A DNA stretch of 64,000 bases from Polyangiaceae bacterium (lineage in GTDB: Bacteria; Myxococcota_A; Polyangia; Polyangiales; Polyangiaceae): the NCBI GenBank assembly GCA_016712345.1, contig JADJRH010000011.1:4216001-4280000 (forward strand). Direction: 5' to 3'. Below, one piece after another: positions 42,309 through 52,752 of this stretch. Each line of letters starts with the position of its first letter. The stretch's first letter is position 1. The translations under genes were made by a program, and so were the position numbers. Below the pieces are notes generated by a model. That model worked only from the letters and a program-made list of their open reading frames with translations. It searched no databases and was not told the DNA's origin.

Positions 42309-45300
42309 ATGTTTGTGTTTGATGGTGTCCTCACGGCTCGGCGCACTGCAGGCGCTTTACCTTTCGCACGGATTGAGGTGTGGAGTAGGGGCGGAACATC
42401 CTCCTCGTTGTTGGCCGAAGCCGAAACGGGAGGGGATGGCTCTTTTGAATTTGAGCTGCCCGAAGAGTTGTACGGTGAAGAGGTCGATCAAGACCTTCAA
42501 GTTGAGCTGCGCGTGTTTGACGGTGCAAACCTGATTCATCGTGAGGCGCTGAACCTTGCCGACAAACAACTCCGCATTCAAGTGGGCTCCACAGGCGGTT
42601 CCGAATCGGATTCTGAATCGGACTCCGACTCTTACTCCAACCTCGACGCCGAATCGGATTCTGAATCCGACTCCGAAGCTGAATCCGACTCCGAAGCTGA
42701 ATCCGACTCCGAAACTGAATCTGTATCGCCAAACGAAGCCGACGGCAGTCGCTTTGAAATGTACGGTCGCGTGCGCGGTCACATTCCTCAAGGCGCGCGC
42801 GTGCGAGCGGTCAAGCGCGTTTTGTCAGAAGGTTCTCTGACAGAGACCTTACTCGCTGAAGCCGCCGTGGGGTCTGACGGTCGACACTCCCTTTCTTATT
42901 CGCAATCCGCAGCAACGGCGCACCCCAACGCGGTGGTTTTGTGCCTTCTGGCCCAGGATGGAACCATCTTGTCTGAATCGGCGCCGGAGATGAGCCCCCC
43001 GCGGCGTTTTCGGGTTGACCTGCACGCTCCCAAACGTTTGGGTGTGATACCCGAGGTAACCCAACTGCGAGACTATTTTTCTAAACAAGTGGAAGGTGGT
43101 CTGACGTTTCTTTCAACCCTCGGCCCAGCGGAAATTGACCACCTTTCAGAATGGCTCGATGTTGAACCTTACCACCTGGCTCTACTGCAACGCTCCCATA
43201 AGCTACACGAACAAACGCAGTTGCCTGAAGATTTGTTTTATGCATTGGGGCGCAAAGGACTACCGCTCTCCCTCGAAGAGTTGATTGACGTTCCACTTGC
43301 CGATTTGACCACAACTGTTCTGGAGTCCATTGCCGACGGTTTGATCGGTCGTGAACACCACTCCACCCTCCCCTCCGCAATTTCTCAACTGGGGGCGCAC
43401 ATCATTGAAGCCGCGCTCGCGGAGGGAGCGCAGATCCAAAGCGCCGGCATTGGGGGTTCCATTGCCCTAACCGATCTACCCATCGAGTCACGCCGCTCTC
43501 TCCTTCAAAAGTACCAAGCGCGTGAAACCAGTGCTCTCGAATTTTGGGAGAGTCTTTCTTATCCCAGCGGCGAAGGCGAGGAGGCATTGTCAGAAGAAGT
43601 GACGGCGCCGGTTGAACTCACCGCCGAACTGAGAACGCTGATCGGCGCGGAAAGTGGCACTTTTCGAAGTTTGATGGCCCTGCGCTCACAGGGAAAGTGG
43701 ACGGAGGTGGAAGACCTGACCACCTTCACAATCGAAGACTGGAGTGTTTTATTAAAGGACGCTCTTCCATCTGAATACAACAATGTTGAGTCGGAAGATT
43801 CAGGCGATTGGGTAGAGTCGCGCGCGCAGGAAATTCTGAGCACGCTCAAAGAAGTCTTCCCAAGCTCTTTCATCCGACAAGAGATGATCGCAACGCGCGA
43901 AATAAGTCGCGGTGCTGAGCAAATTCTTTTGCGCGCAAAAAAACATGACCTTACCACCGACTCCATTCGAGATCGCCTTTCGCTCGAAACCTCTCTTGTG
44001 GAGGGCATTTCCCCTGAAGATGTAGAAGAGGGTGTTTTAGAAATTGAAGCTGTGGAGCGGCTCGCTCGCATCGCCCCAAAACCTGACCAAGTGGCGGTGC
44101 TGTTTGGCAGCGGGCTGCGCTCGGCCCAATCGATCGCAAGCCTTCCGCAACGCCGTTTTGTTGAAGCTTACGCAGAAGCCCTGGGCGGTCGATCGGAGGC
44201 CGCTCAGGTTCACGCGCAGTCCCAACAAGCCGCCGCGGCCGGGATGCTGGCCATGGTGCAGTTGCTTCAAGCGCTGCAACAAACGCCTTTGGTGTTGGGC
44301 GGAAGTGTGGATGCTTTGCAGGCCGCTCGCGATAACGCTCTAAAACAGATACCTGAAGCCCGCGCTCTTTTCGGCGCGATGAATTCTTGCGGCTGTGAAC
44401 ATTGCATGTCGGTGTATAGTCCGGCTGCTTATTTTATCGACCTGTTGCGATATCTCGACGTGGCCGATCCCACCCGCCTTGAAGAGGTCAAAAAACGGTT
44501 GGAAGCCCGTGGCTACCCACAGCAGCGTATCGCAAACTTATCTCAGTATAGACCGCTTGATGTCCTGCTCGCGCGCCGGCCCGACTTGGCTCAAATCAAA
44601 CTCACTTGCGAAAACACGCTCACTGCCCTCCCCTATATTGATCTTGTAAACGAGATTCTCGAAGCCCGCGTGCTTGGCACCGTTGCGGCATTTGATACAG
44701 GTAAGGTTCCCACCGATGTTCTGCGCGCCGTGCCACAATATAAAAATCAGGCGGCATACGAAAAGCTGCGTGAAGCGGTCTTCCCCAACGTGCTCCCTTA
44801 CCATGAACCGCTTTCGGTCGCGCGGGTCTACCTCCAGCATTTGGGCGTAAACCGGGCTGATCTGTTGCGAGAATTTGCACAGGGCAGCGACCGCGAAGAC
44901 GCTATTTTGGCCGAAGATTTGGGTATGTCTCTTGCCGAGTTGCGCATGGTAACTCAAGCCCCGGATCGCCCGTTTACCCACTACGGATTTGCCGCAGAAC
45001 AGGTCGCTCAAACCAACTGGGTCCAGGCGTTGGCGCCTGTGCCCGTTTTTTTGGAGTCTACCGGGCTCACTTTCCAAGATCTGATTCAGATTGTAAAAAC
45101 CCGCTACGTCAACACCGACAATGCCCTCGTGCTTGAATCGGCGACGGTGGACTGCAATCCTGAAACGGTCAAGTTGGTCGGCCAGACTGAACCACACTTG
45201 ACCAAGATTCTAAGGCTTGTACGTCTGAAACGGCGCATCGGTTGGAGTTTCGCCGAGGTCGACTCAGCCCTGACGGCCCTCGGCGCCACCGACCTCGACG

Positions 45301-48300
45301 CCGCCACGCTTCGCAAACTGGTAACGGTGCGCAATCTTGTAAAGCGACTCAACAGACCCGTGGGCGATCTCCTGGGTCTGTGGGCGCCGCTCGATACATC
45401 GCCCGATCAGCTCTTTTCTCGCCTTTTTGACAATCGCGCCGTCGCCTGGCGCACAGGGGGAGAACAGCCTTTTCAACTGGATGCCGAACGGCGCGATCTG
45501 CTCCGCAAGGGCCCCAGCCTTGACCCATGGGCAGCTGCGATACAAGCCGCATTCACAATCACCGCCGACGAGCTTTCAATAGTGCGCGCATTGCTCACCC
45601 GCAGGGGTGCGGCACCCGTACTTGACCTTTCAGGATTGTCCGCTGTCTACCGTGTAACGTTGCTCGCGCGCTCATTGCGAATGCGTATGGAGCAGCTCGA
45701 TGCGCTTTTCCAACTGATTCCCCCCGACGCCGACCCATTCACCCCCGGTGACCCTGCCGCGACGGCCCGGTTTGTTGAAATAGTCGAAACCGTGGGCACC
45801 ACCGATCTCAGCCCGGACAGGCTCGCTTTTTTGTTTGCGGCTGTTCCCCCCGTTCGAGGTCAAGTCGGCCCCTCCGCATCCCAGATAGAATCGGTGTTTG
45901 GCAATGTGCGCCGGGCGCTTGCGGACGCGGTAAACGAAACCGCCGCCCCAGCAGAGGTAACTCCAGAAGCGCTGCGCACCAAACTGGCCTTGTGGCTCGA
46001 CCCGGCACTCGTGGATGAGACGTTGGAAGCACTTGACCCGCGATCGCGCCTCACTTCGGAGCAACGCCGTGCGCTTTTTAGCAGGCATCTTCGGGCCATT
46101 TTCGCAAATCCAACGGCGGCGGCTTCACAGCTCTTCGGCGAAGAACCGAGGCCCGTCGGCACATCACGGGAATGGGAAACAGCCCAACCTACCCAACCTA
46201 CCCAACCTACCCAACCTACCCAACCTACCCAACCTACCCAACCTACCCAACCTACCCAACCGCCCGACGCACCTCGGGGGGCAACAGCGCCGTCGCCCGA
46301 CGAGCAAAAGTGGCGCGCGAACATAGCGTTTGTGCTGGCATCCCTGCTTCCGATGTTGAGGCAACGTCGCGTCCATGGAGCGCTGATTCAAACGTTGAGC
46401 GGTGCCCTCGGTATTGGCAACACGGCCACATCTTACCTCATTGACAACGTTCTCAAGTCGCGCAGTGTGGCCGGCCGCCCAATCGTGTTGGACTTTTTTG
46501 ACTTGTTGGGGACAGGCCTTTCGGCAGCCTATTTTGCTACTCCCGACTTCTCTGGGGAGGCGGCAGTCCGTCGCGTGGACGGGCGACTGGAGCTTTCAAC
46601 AGCGTCCGGTCCACCCGCACCGGGCATACCCTCGGAGCGGTTCAGTGTTCGATGGACGGGCCGACTCCTCACACGAAGCGGAGGACCGCACACCTTTTAT
46701 ACAACCGCCGCCGGTGCGGTAAAACTCACCCTTCAAGTGGGTGGAGCCGAACGGGTGTTGCTCGACGTACCGGGTGGCCCTCGCGTTTCCGAGTCGGCGT
46801 CTCAACCCATTCAACTTGAACCGAATCGACTCTACTCGCTCACCTTGGAATTTAGGCATTCGGGCGGTAATTCGTCATTCGCATTCCAGCTCGGAACCGC
46901 ACCGGGCAACAAACAACCCATCCCGGCGTCGCACCTCTTTCCTGAAAACGGACTCGCCTCGTTCGACGACGTGGAGGTGTCTTACCGTAGGCTGCACAAG
47001 GCAGCGATGCTCATCACCACTTTTGGAATGACCGATCCGCAATTGATCCTGTTCACTCGCGAACCGCGGTTTTTGGACTTGGATGCTCTTCCCGTTACAC
47101 AGACTGAAGGGCAGGCGTCGCGAATCGGCGCGTTTCAGCGTTTCTTGCAGCTCGCTTCTTTGTACTCGCTTCGTCGAAAACTGCCGCGGTCCAACACCGA
47201 CGTGTTTCAGGTTTTTGAAGCGACAACACCTGCCCAAACAATTGAAACCTTGGCGGCGGCGACGGGGTGGAATCGCGAGGTGTTGACAGCCCTTCTGGGA
47301 GAACAGCCCGGTCAGGTCAACTCGGCTCCGCTGAGGTTACCCGCAAACCCCGCCGAATCTCCAGTAATCGTTGGACTGGCGCGGGCCGTGGACATGGCTC
47401 GAAGGTTGGGTGTGTCGCCAAACGTGATCCAAACGTGGGCTGCCACGGATCTGAGCGACGGCACGGCATCGTCGATTGTTTCCGCCGTCAAAGCTCGATA
47501 CGACGAAAAGCGGTGGCTGGAAGTTGCCGGACTTCTGAATGACCCCCTTCGAGCCGAAAGGCGCGACGCGCTGGTGGCCTACCTGCTGCCTCGAATGCGG
47601 GGGAATGGAGTAAAAAACCGAAACCAGCTTTTTGACTACTTTTTAATTGATATTGACATGTCGCCCTGCATGTTGTCGTCGCGCATCAAACAGGCGATTT
47701 CAGCGGTACAAACATTCTATCAACGCTGCCTGATGAATCTTGAAAGTCAGGTACCCCCGCGGCTCATCGACGAAGGCGATTGGAAGTGGCTCAAAAGCTA
47801 CCGTGTGTGGGAGGCCAATCGCAAGGTATTTCTCTACCCTGAAAACTACATTGAACCTGAGTTGCGCGACGACAAATCACCCTTTTTTGGAGAACTTGAA
47901 CGCTCCATTTTGCAGCAGGAAATTAAGAAAGAAAACGTTGAGTCGGCATTTATCGACTACCTACAAAAAGTAGATGATGTGGCGCGGCTTGATGTTCGAG
48001 CCGTTTGGTACGAACCAAGGCGTGGAAACTACCTTCCCGCCCCGGCGCGCTCGCAGATCGCCCCGCCCCGAGCACCGTCGGGGCAGTTGCAAACCGTCTG
48101 GGACGGCGGAACTTACCGATCGCACTGGGACTATGGAACATACACCATTTTTGCCCGCTCGTTTGACCCGCCACATGTTTGGTACACAAGGCGGTTGGAG
48201 CGTGGCCGAGTATGGACACCGTGGGAAAAAATCGACGCTGACATTGAAGGTGACCACCTGGTGCCCGTGGTCTTTCAACGTCGCATGTATCTCTTCTGGG

Positions 48301-51300
48301 CCATTTTTCGCGAGGTCAACAAACCTCCCCTCGAACTGAAAAAAGATGCCGCACCTTACAAACTTGGTAAAGACTGGGAGGTGAGCGTTTCGTATTCTGT
48401 ATATGATCGAGGGAAGTGGACTCGGAAGCGCATGTCAGGGGGAGCCGTTACAGATCGGCTTGCAATTACATGGCTGGGTGCGGATCAGTTAACCAAGGAC
48501 AAAGCACCGCGGATCGACGGAAGTGCTGTTCTACCCAAAAGCGCCTACGTCTTGCGAGCCTACCCATCCGACTCAAAAGACGAATTGAGCGTTCATGTCT
48601 ACCGCCGGTCTGTCAATCTGCCGGGGTTCAAGTTGCTGCCGCAACCCTCTTCAGGTGAGCGCATATTTGTGGAGCCATTTCTGGCTCCCGACAACCTTAC
48701 CCTTGTGGCCACTTTCCAACTTGAAGGATGCAACGGTGAACTTGACCTTCGAGAATTGGGCGGATCGGGGCCGGTTCACGTTGGCTCATCGGGTTCAGAC
48801 CGAAAACGGCGACAAAAGGTGGCCGCTCGCACAGGCAGGAGTCGCACTCCAACCCGGGTGGCTCCGATCGCTGTTCCATTAACTGCCAACCCGTTTGACC
48901 CGGCTCGCGGTGGTAAGCTTGAACTGCCTGCCGGGTTTCGAATTGACGGTGCAGGATTTTCTTCCACTCGCCGCGGTACAAATTCACTCGCGTTACCACC
49001 CGCTCCCTCACGGGGGCTGAGCCTTTTGCTCGGGAGTTACCCCGCGCGAGGGGCGCGAATCATCCCAGCGTCGGGGGCGGATATTCCACCCGACGGCGGA
49101 ACTTTTCCGTTCTTCTTTCAAGACCGGAGACGCTCCTATTTCGTTCGACCGGTGGCCGCATGGATTGGTGAACGCACCTTTACCATTCGCCTGGCGGCTC
49201 GGCCGCTTGTTGGTCTGCGCGCCACACCTCACTTGGGTAGACCGCTTTTGCAGGCCCCCAAAAAAGTCGGGGCCAATCAACCCGCACCTGCTCAGCAGCA
49301 GGCCGGTCAAACTCCGCAGCGGCGCGGAACACGAAGGCGCGGCGAAGCGCAGGAAGAGGCGCTTTTTGATCTACCCAATGAGGAACAGGAGCGCACTTTC
49401 GCCGATGACCAGATTGAAGACTTTGAAGAAGAAGCTTGGCATCCCGACGACGCGGTTGAACGTCGCCCGCGGCAACCACAGAGGTCCGCCGGCTCACGCG
49501 CTCCGTCGCGCGGCGCCGCTCCAAGGCAGACTCCCGCCGCACCTTCAGGGCAGGCCCCTCAGCCTCAATCTACCCAACCGCAAACAATGCAGGTTCGCAC
49601 AGCGGCTCAATTTGAATGGCGGCTCCGTTTCACGCCTTTTGAGCACCCGGATACGTGCCGTTTGATCCAAGCGTTGCGGGTGGGAGGGATTGACCGTTTG
49701 TTGGCCCTCTCTACTACCCGCCCATTGGAAGGGCGCGACCATGTGTACAACAACGGTCGATGGGTTCGAAAACCTGAAAGCACGTTTGGGCGACTTTACC
49801 GGCCGGGACCGCTCGCCGATACACTTCACCCTCACCTCGACATCGACTTTCATCCCGACAACCCTTACGCTGTGTACAACTGGGAGATCTTCTTTCATGC
49901 TCCCCTTCAAGTTGCCATTCGCCTGGCGAATGACGGTCGGCACGAAGAAGCGCAACGTTGGTTTCACTTTATTTTTGACCCTACCTCCGATGTGACGTCT
50001 CCGGCGCCCGCTAGGTATTGGAGATTCGCTCCCTTCCACGAAAACACAATTTACGAAAGTGCCCGCGAATTGATGGCACTGCTCTCTTACAAGGGTGAAA
50101 ACCAACTTCTTGTTCGCCGTCAACTTGCCGCACGCGAACAGGTGGCAGCCTGGTGGGAGAGTCCGTTCAGCCCGCACGTAATCGCGCGCCTTCGCATGGC
50201 CGCTTATCAAAAAGCGGTTGTCATGAAATACATCGCCAATCTCGTTGAGTGGGGCGACAAGCTCTTTCGTCGCGACACAATGGAGAGCATTCAGGAAGCA
50301 ACTCAACTTTACCTGCTGACCTCCAACATTTTGGGTGCGCGCCCTGAAAACGTGCCTCCCCTAGTCGCCAGAGAACCGGCAACATTCCAACAGATCCGCG
50401 GTCAACTCGACATTTTTGGCAACTGGCTTGTTCCGTTTGAAAATCGTCAGGTGCGGAGACCTTTCCGAGTCAACGCGTCCCCCAACATTGGGGGAGCCAC
50501 GTCTGTACTTGGGATGGCCACTCAGTATTTCTGTATTCCGGGCAATCCTGACATTGATAAACTCTGGGATACCGTCGCCGATAGGATGTTCAAAATACGA
50601 AACTGTATGAACATCAAAGGTGTTGTTCGCTCCCTCGCCTTGTTTGAACCACCTCTCGATCCACGCATGTTGGTGCGAGCTGCGGCAGCGGGCGCCGACC
50701 TGGGGAGCGTGATCGCCGATCTGAACGCCCCACCTCCCCACCATCGGTTTCGAGTATTGCTGGCGCGGGCAACAATGCTGGCGGCTCACGTGCAGCGTTT
50801 TGGTGAAGCCACATTGCGGGCGCTCGAAAAGCGAGATGCCGAAGAGCTAAGCGCGCTTCGAACGGCCCACGAAACCTCACTTTTTGAGGCGATTCAAAAC
50901 ATCGGCAAGACCGCTATCAAACAAGTGGAAGAAGAACGGACAGCGTTGGCGCTGGAACGTGAACACGTTGACCTTCAGATGATGCACGTGACGATGTTGG
51001 CCCAAACCCTGATGAACCCACAGGAGGCGGCACGTCAACAGTCACTCACTGCGGCTCAAGTTATTTCAGGGGTGGCTGAAGGGGTTGACTTGGTATCCAA
51101 GGTTCTTTACGCCATTCCCGATTTTCAGGCAGGTGTGGCGGGCGGATTCAGCTCACCTTTTACCACTCTGCAGTTGGGTGGTCAGATGTTCGGCGATATC
51201 TCAGCCGCTTTTGCCGAGAGTCTGTTCAAAGTGATGAACAAGTTCGAAACCGAAGCTGAAATGGCTGAGGCGCAGGCAGAATACCAACGTCGCCAGGCCG

Positions 51301-52706
51301 AATTTGTCCATCAGATGGAACTGCTCCAAAAAGAGAAAGAAAAACTTACCCGTCAGATCGGTGAGATCAACCTCAAACTTGAAATTCAACAGGCCGAGCT
51401 GCGAAAACACGAATTGGCGGTAGAAAACTCCAAAAAAGTGGAGTCGTTCCTACGTGACAAGTTTACGAGTGACCAACTTTACGGTTGGATGTTGGGTCAA
51501 CTGTCGGGCGCTTATTTTGAAGCCTACAAACTGGCATTTGACTGCGCCAAACTCGCCGAGCGCGCCTACCAATTTGAGAGGGGTGAACCTTCGGCTTCGT
51601 TTATCAAATTTTCGTACTGGGACAGTCTAAAAAAAGGTCTCCACGCCGGAAGTGCCCTGCACAACGACCTGTGTCGCATGGAGTCCGCGTATTTGGAGGG
51701 TGACTCTCGACCGCTTGAGTTGGTACGCCACATCTCACTTCGCGAGGACTTTCCCGCCGAACTCGAAGAACTGCTCGGAACAGGGACGTGTAAACTCGAC
51801 CTGACAGAGACCTTTTTCGATGGCGATTTCCCCGGTCACTATTTCCGCCGAATAAAGACGGTGGCTCTGTCAGTGGTAGGTTTGGTAAAAGCGCACACCA
51901 ACATTCACGCTACTGTGACGCTTCTCGGCCATCGTACCCGAATTGCAGCGAGTGCCGGCGGATCTTACCCACCCTCGGACGACGGCGATGATCCCCGGTT
52001 TTGGACGAGTGGAACACCCATTTCAGCCATTTCAACAAGTCGCCCATCAAGCGATCATGGCCTGTTTGAGCTTCGATTTGACGACGCCCGGTATCTACCA
52101 TTTGAAGGGGCCGGTGCGGTGTCCAGTTGGCGCGTAGTGTTGAAACAAGAGGACAACCAGGTTGATCTTTCGGCCCTGACCGATCTGATCATGACCCTTT
52201 CGTACACAGCTCGAAACGCCGGCGCTCCTCTCGAAACCGCAGCCCGATCGACACGCACAAAAGGTCTGGCGCAGGGAGCCATTTCTCCCTCACCGAGGCT
52301 TCGAGTCAGCCTGCGGCACGACCTTACGGATGATTGGAAACGCCTCTTGGAAGCGGGTGCCGATCAGGAAGTGACTGTTTCTCTCCCATTGACGCTCGAC
52401 CGTCTCCCCGGAAGATTGCGCCGGCTTTCTGTACAGGTCGAGCGTGTCAGCGCTTTCGCCCGTCCGCGAATCAGCCTCGCACCCGACGCGATCTCCGTGC
52501 GGGTAGATCCGCCCTCCGGTTCACCCATTACCCTTTCAGGTTGGGACACGCCATGGTCCAATTCAACTGTGCAGAGGGCAACGGCGCTGGCTACCGGCGG
52601 CACGGGCGTTTGGAAAGCCGCGTTGCGTGGCCGGTCCGCCAAATGGGCAGATTCTCTCGACGACATTGTTTTGATTTTTGACCTGCGCGCTCGGGCTGCT
52701 CAATAA
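42309..52706 (+). CDS. Tc toxin subunit A-like giant protein
   Basis: 3465 residues; typical TcA is about 2500. Approximate order: transthyretin-like domain 1-95; Ser/Asp/Glu tract 97-140; second beta domain 150-235; helical region with the VRP1/SpvA-type CGCEHCMSVYSPAAYFIDLL near 700; QPT repeat 1292-1318; PA14-like domain 1400-1550; ABC-toxin N-terminal-like region (RNQLFDYFLIDIDMSPCMLS) 1770-1920; neuraminidase-like region 1920-2080; Arg/Gln-rich linker 2310-2430; C-terminal pore and TcB-binding region with a long coiled coil (2985-3030) and KFSYWDSLKKGLHAG. TcA proteins form pentameric injection channels loaded by TcB-TcC. No TcB/TcC is present, and no signal peptide. Confidence 0.9.
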   Translation: MFVFDGVLTARRTAGALPFARIEVWSRGGTSSSLLAEAETGGDGSFEFELPEELYGEEVDQDLQVELRVFDGANLIHREALNLADKQLRIQVGSTGGSESDSESDSDSYSNLDAESDSESDSEAESDSEAESDSETESVSPNEADGSRFEMYGRVRGHIPQGARVRAVKRVLSEGSLTETLLAEAAVGSDGRHSLSYSQSAATAHPNAVVLCLLAQDGTILSESAPEMSPPRRFRVDLHAPKRLGVIPEVTQLRDYFSKQVEGGLTFLSTLGPAEIDHLSEWLDVEPYHLALLQRSHKLHEQTQLPEDLFYALGRKGLPLSLEELIDVPLADLTTTVLESIADGLIGREHHSTLPSAISQLGAHIIEAALAEGAQIQSAGIGGSIALTDLPIESRRSLLQKYQARETSALEFWESLSYPSGEGEEALSEEVTAPVELTAELRTLIGAESGTFRSLMALRSQGKWTEVEDLTTFTIEDWSVLLKDALPSEYNNVESEDSGDWVESRAQEILSTLKEVFPSSFIRQEMIATREISRGAEQILLRAKKHDLTTDSIRDRLSLETSLVEGISPEDVEEGVLEIEAVERLARIAPKPDQVAVLFGSGLRSAQSIASLPQRRFVEAYAEALGGRSEAAQVHAQSQQAAAAGMLAMVQLLQALQQTPLVLGGSVDALQAARDNALKQIPEARALFGAMNSCGCEHCMSVYSPAAYFIDLLRYLDVADPTRLEEVKKRLEARGYPQQRIANLSQYRPLDVLLARRPDLAQIKLTCENTLTALPYIDLVNEILEARVLGTVAAFDTGKVPTDVLRAVPQYKNQAAYEKLREAVFPNVLPYHEPLSVARVYLQHLGVNRADLLREFAQGSDREDAILAEDLGMSLAELRMVTQAPDRPFTHYGFAAEQVAQTNWVQALAPVPVFLESTGLTFQDLIQIVKTRYVNTDNALVLESATVDCNPETVKLVGQTEPHLTKILRLVRLKRRIGWSFAEVDSALTALGATDLDAATLRKLVTVRNLVKRLNRPVGDLLGLWAPLDTSPDQLFSRLFDNRAVAWRTGGEQPFQLDAERRDLLRKGPSLDPWAAAIQAAFTITADELSIVRALLTRRGAAPVLDLSGLSAVYRVTLLARSLRMRMEQLDALFQLIPPDADPFTPGDPAATARFVEIVETVGTTDLSPDRLAFLFAAVPPVRGQVGPSASQIESVFGNVRRALADAVNETAAPAEVTPEALRTKLALWLDPALVDETLEALDPRSRLTSEQRRALFSRHLRAIFANPTAAASQLFGEEPRPVGTSREWETAQPTQPTQPTQPTQPTQPTQPTQPTQPPDAPRGATAPSPDEQKWRANIAFVLASLLPMLRQRRVHGALIQTLSGALGIGNTATSYLIDNVLKSRSVAGRPIVLDFFDLLGTGLSAAYFATPDFSGEAAVRRVDGRLELSTASGPPAPGIPSERFSVRWTGRLLTRSGGPHTFYTTAAGAVKLTLQVGGAERVLLDVPGGPRVSESASQPIQLEPNRLYSLTLEFRHSGGNSSFAFQLGTAPGNKQPIPASHLFPENGLASFDDVEVSYRRLHKAAMLITTFGMTDPQLILFTREPRFLDLDALPVTQTEGQASRIGAFQRFLQLASLYSLRRKLPRSNTDVFQVFEATTPAQTIETLAAATGWNREVLTALLGEQPGQVNSAPLRLPANPAESPVIVGLARAVDMARRLGVSPNVIQTWAATDLSDGTASSIVSAVKARYDEKRWLEVAGLLNDPLRAERRDALVAYLLPRMRGNGVKNRNQLFDYFLIDIDMSPCMLSSRIKQAISAVQTFYQRCLMNLESQVPPRLIDEGDWKWLKSYRVWEANRKVFLYPENYIEPELRDDKSPFFGELERSILQQEIKKENVESAFIDYLQKVDDVARLDVRAVWYEPRRGNYLPAPARSQIAPPRAPSGQLQTVWDGGTYRSHWDYGTYTIFARSFDPPHVWYTRRLERGRVWTPWEKIDADIEGDHLVPVVFQRRMYLFWAIFREVNKPPLELKKDAAPYKLGKDWEVSVSYSVYDRGKWTRKRMSGGAVTDRLAITWLGADQLTKDKAPRIDGSAVLPKSAYVLRAYPSDSKDELSVHVYRRSVNLPGFKLLPQPSSGERIFVEPFLAPDNLTLVATFQLEGCNGELDLRELGGSGPVHVGSSGSDRKRRQKVAARTGRSRTPTRVAPIAVPLTANPFDPARGGKLELPAGFRIDGAGFSSTRRGTNSLALPPAPSRGLSLLLGSYPARGARIIPASGADIPPDGGTFPFFFQDRRRSYFVRPVAAWIGERTFTIRLAARPLVGLRATPHLGRPLLQAPKKVGANQPAPAQQQAGQTPQRRGTRRRGEAQEEALFDLPNEEQERTFADDQIEDFEEEAWHPDDAVERRPRQPQRSAGSRAPSRGAAPRQTPAAPSGQAPQPQSTQPQTMQVRTAAQFEWRLRFTPFEHPDTCRLIQALRVGGIDRLLALSTTRPLEGRDHVYNNGRWVRKPESTFGRLYRPGPLADTLHPHLDIDFHPDNPYAVYNWEIFFHAPLQVAIRLANDGRHEEAQRWFHFIFDPTSDVTSPAPARYWRFAPFHENTIYESARELMALLSYKGENQLLVRRQLAAREQVAAWWESPFSPHVIARLRMAAYQKAVVMKYIANLVEWGDKLFRRDTMESIQEATQLYLLTSNILGARPENVPPLVAREPATFQQIRGQLDIFGNWLVPFENRQVRRPFRVNASPNIGGATSVLGMATQYFCIPGNPDIDKLWDTVADRMFKIRNCMNIKGVVRSLALFEPPLDPRMLVRAAAAGADLGSVIADLNAPPPHHRFRVLLARATMLAAHVQRFGEATLRALEKRDAEELSALRTAHETSLFEAIQNIGKTAIKQVEEERTALALEREHVDLQMMHVTMLAQTLMNPQEAARQQSLTAAQVISGVAEGVDLVSKVLYAIPDFQAGVAGGFSSPFTTLQLGGQMFGDISAAFAESLFKVMNKFETEAEMAEAQAEYQRRQAEFVHQMELLQKEKEKLTRQIGEINLKLEIQQAELRKHELAVENSKKVESFLRDKFTSDQLYGWMLGQLSGAYFEAYKLAFDCAKLAERAYQFERGEPSASFIKFSYWDSLKKGLHAGSALHNDLCRMESAYLEGDSRPLELVRHISLREDFPAELEELLGTGTCKLDLTETFFDGDFPGHYFRRIKTVALSVVGLVKAHTNIHATVTLLGHRTRIAASAGGSYPPSDDGDDPRFWTSGTPISAISTSRPSSDHGLFELRFDDARYLPFEGAGAVSSWRVVLKQEDNQVDLSALTDLIMTLSYTARNAGAPLETAARSTRTKGLAQGAISPSPRLRVSLRHDLTDDWKRLLEAGADQEVTVSLPLTLDRLPGRLRRLSVQVERVSAFARPRISLAPDAISVRVDPPSGSPITLSGWDTPWSNSTVQRATALATGGTGVWKAALRGRSAKWADSLDDIVLIFDLRARAAQ
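42599..42726 (+). repeat. Ser/Asp/Glu-coding low-complexity tract
   Basis: GAATCxGATTCx and GACTCCGAAGCT units encode SDSESDSD and AESDSE repeats within the TcA-like protein (residues about 97-140). Acidic, disordered spacer between two beta domains; repeat number may vary between strains. Confidence 0.7.
46183..46261 (+). repeat. 9-base tandem repeat encoding QPT units
   Basis: Eight perfect copies of CCCAACCTA followed by a partial copy. In the TcA-like reading frame this gives eight Gln-Pro-Thr units and a final QPP. A rigid, extended linker before the PA14-like domain; perfect repetition suggests recent expansion by slippage. Confidence 0.9.
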
Positions 52707-52752
52707 AAACCGTCCGCGGCTGGCTCGCGCACAAGCCTCAAAGGTACACCCG

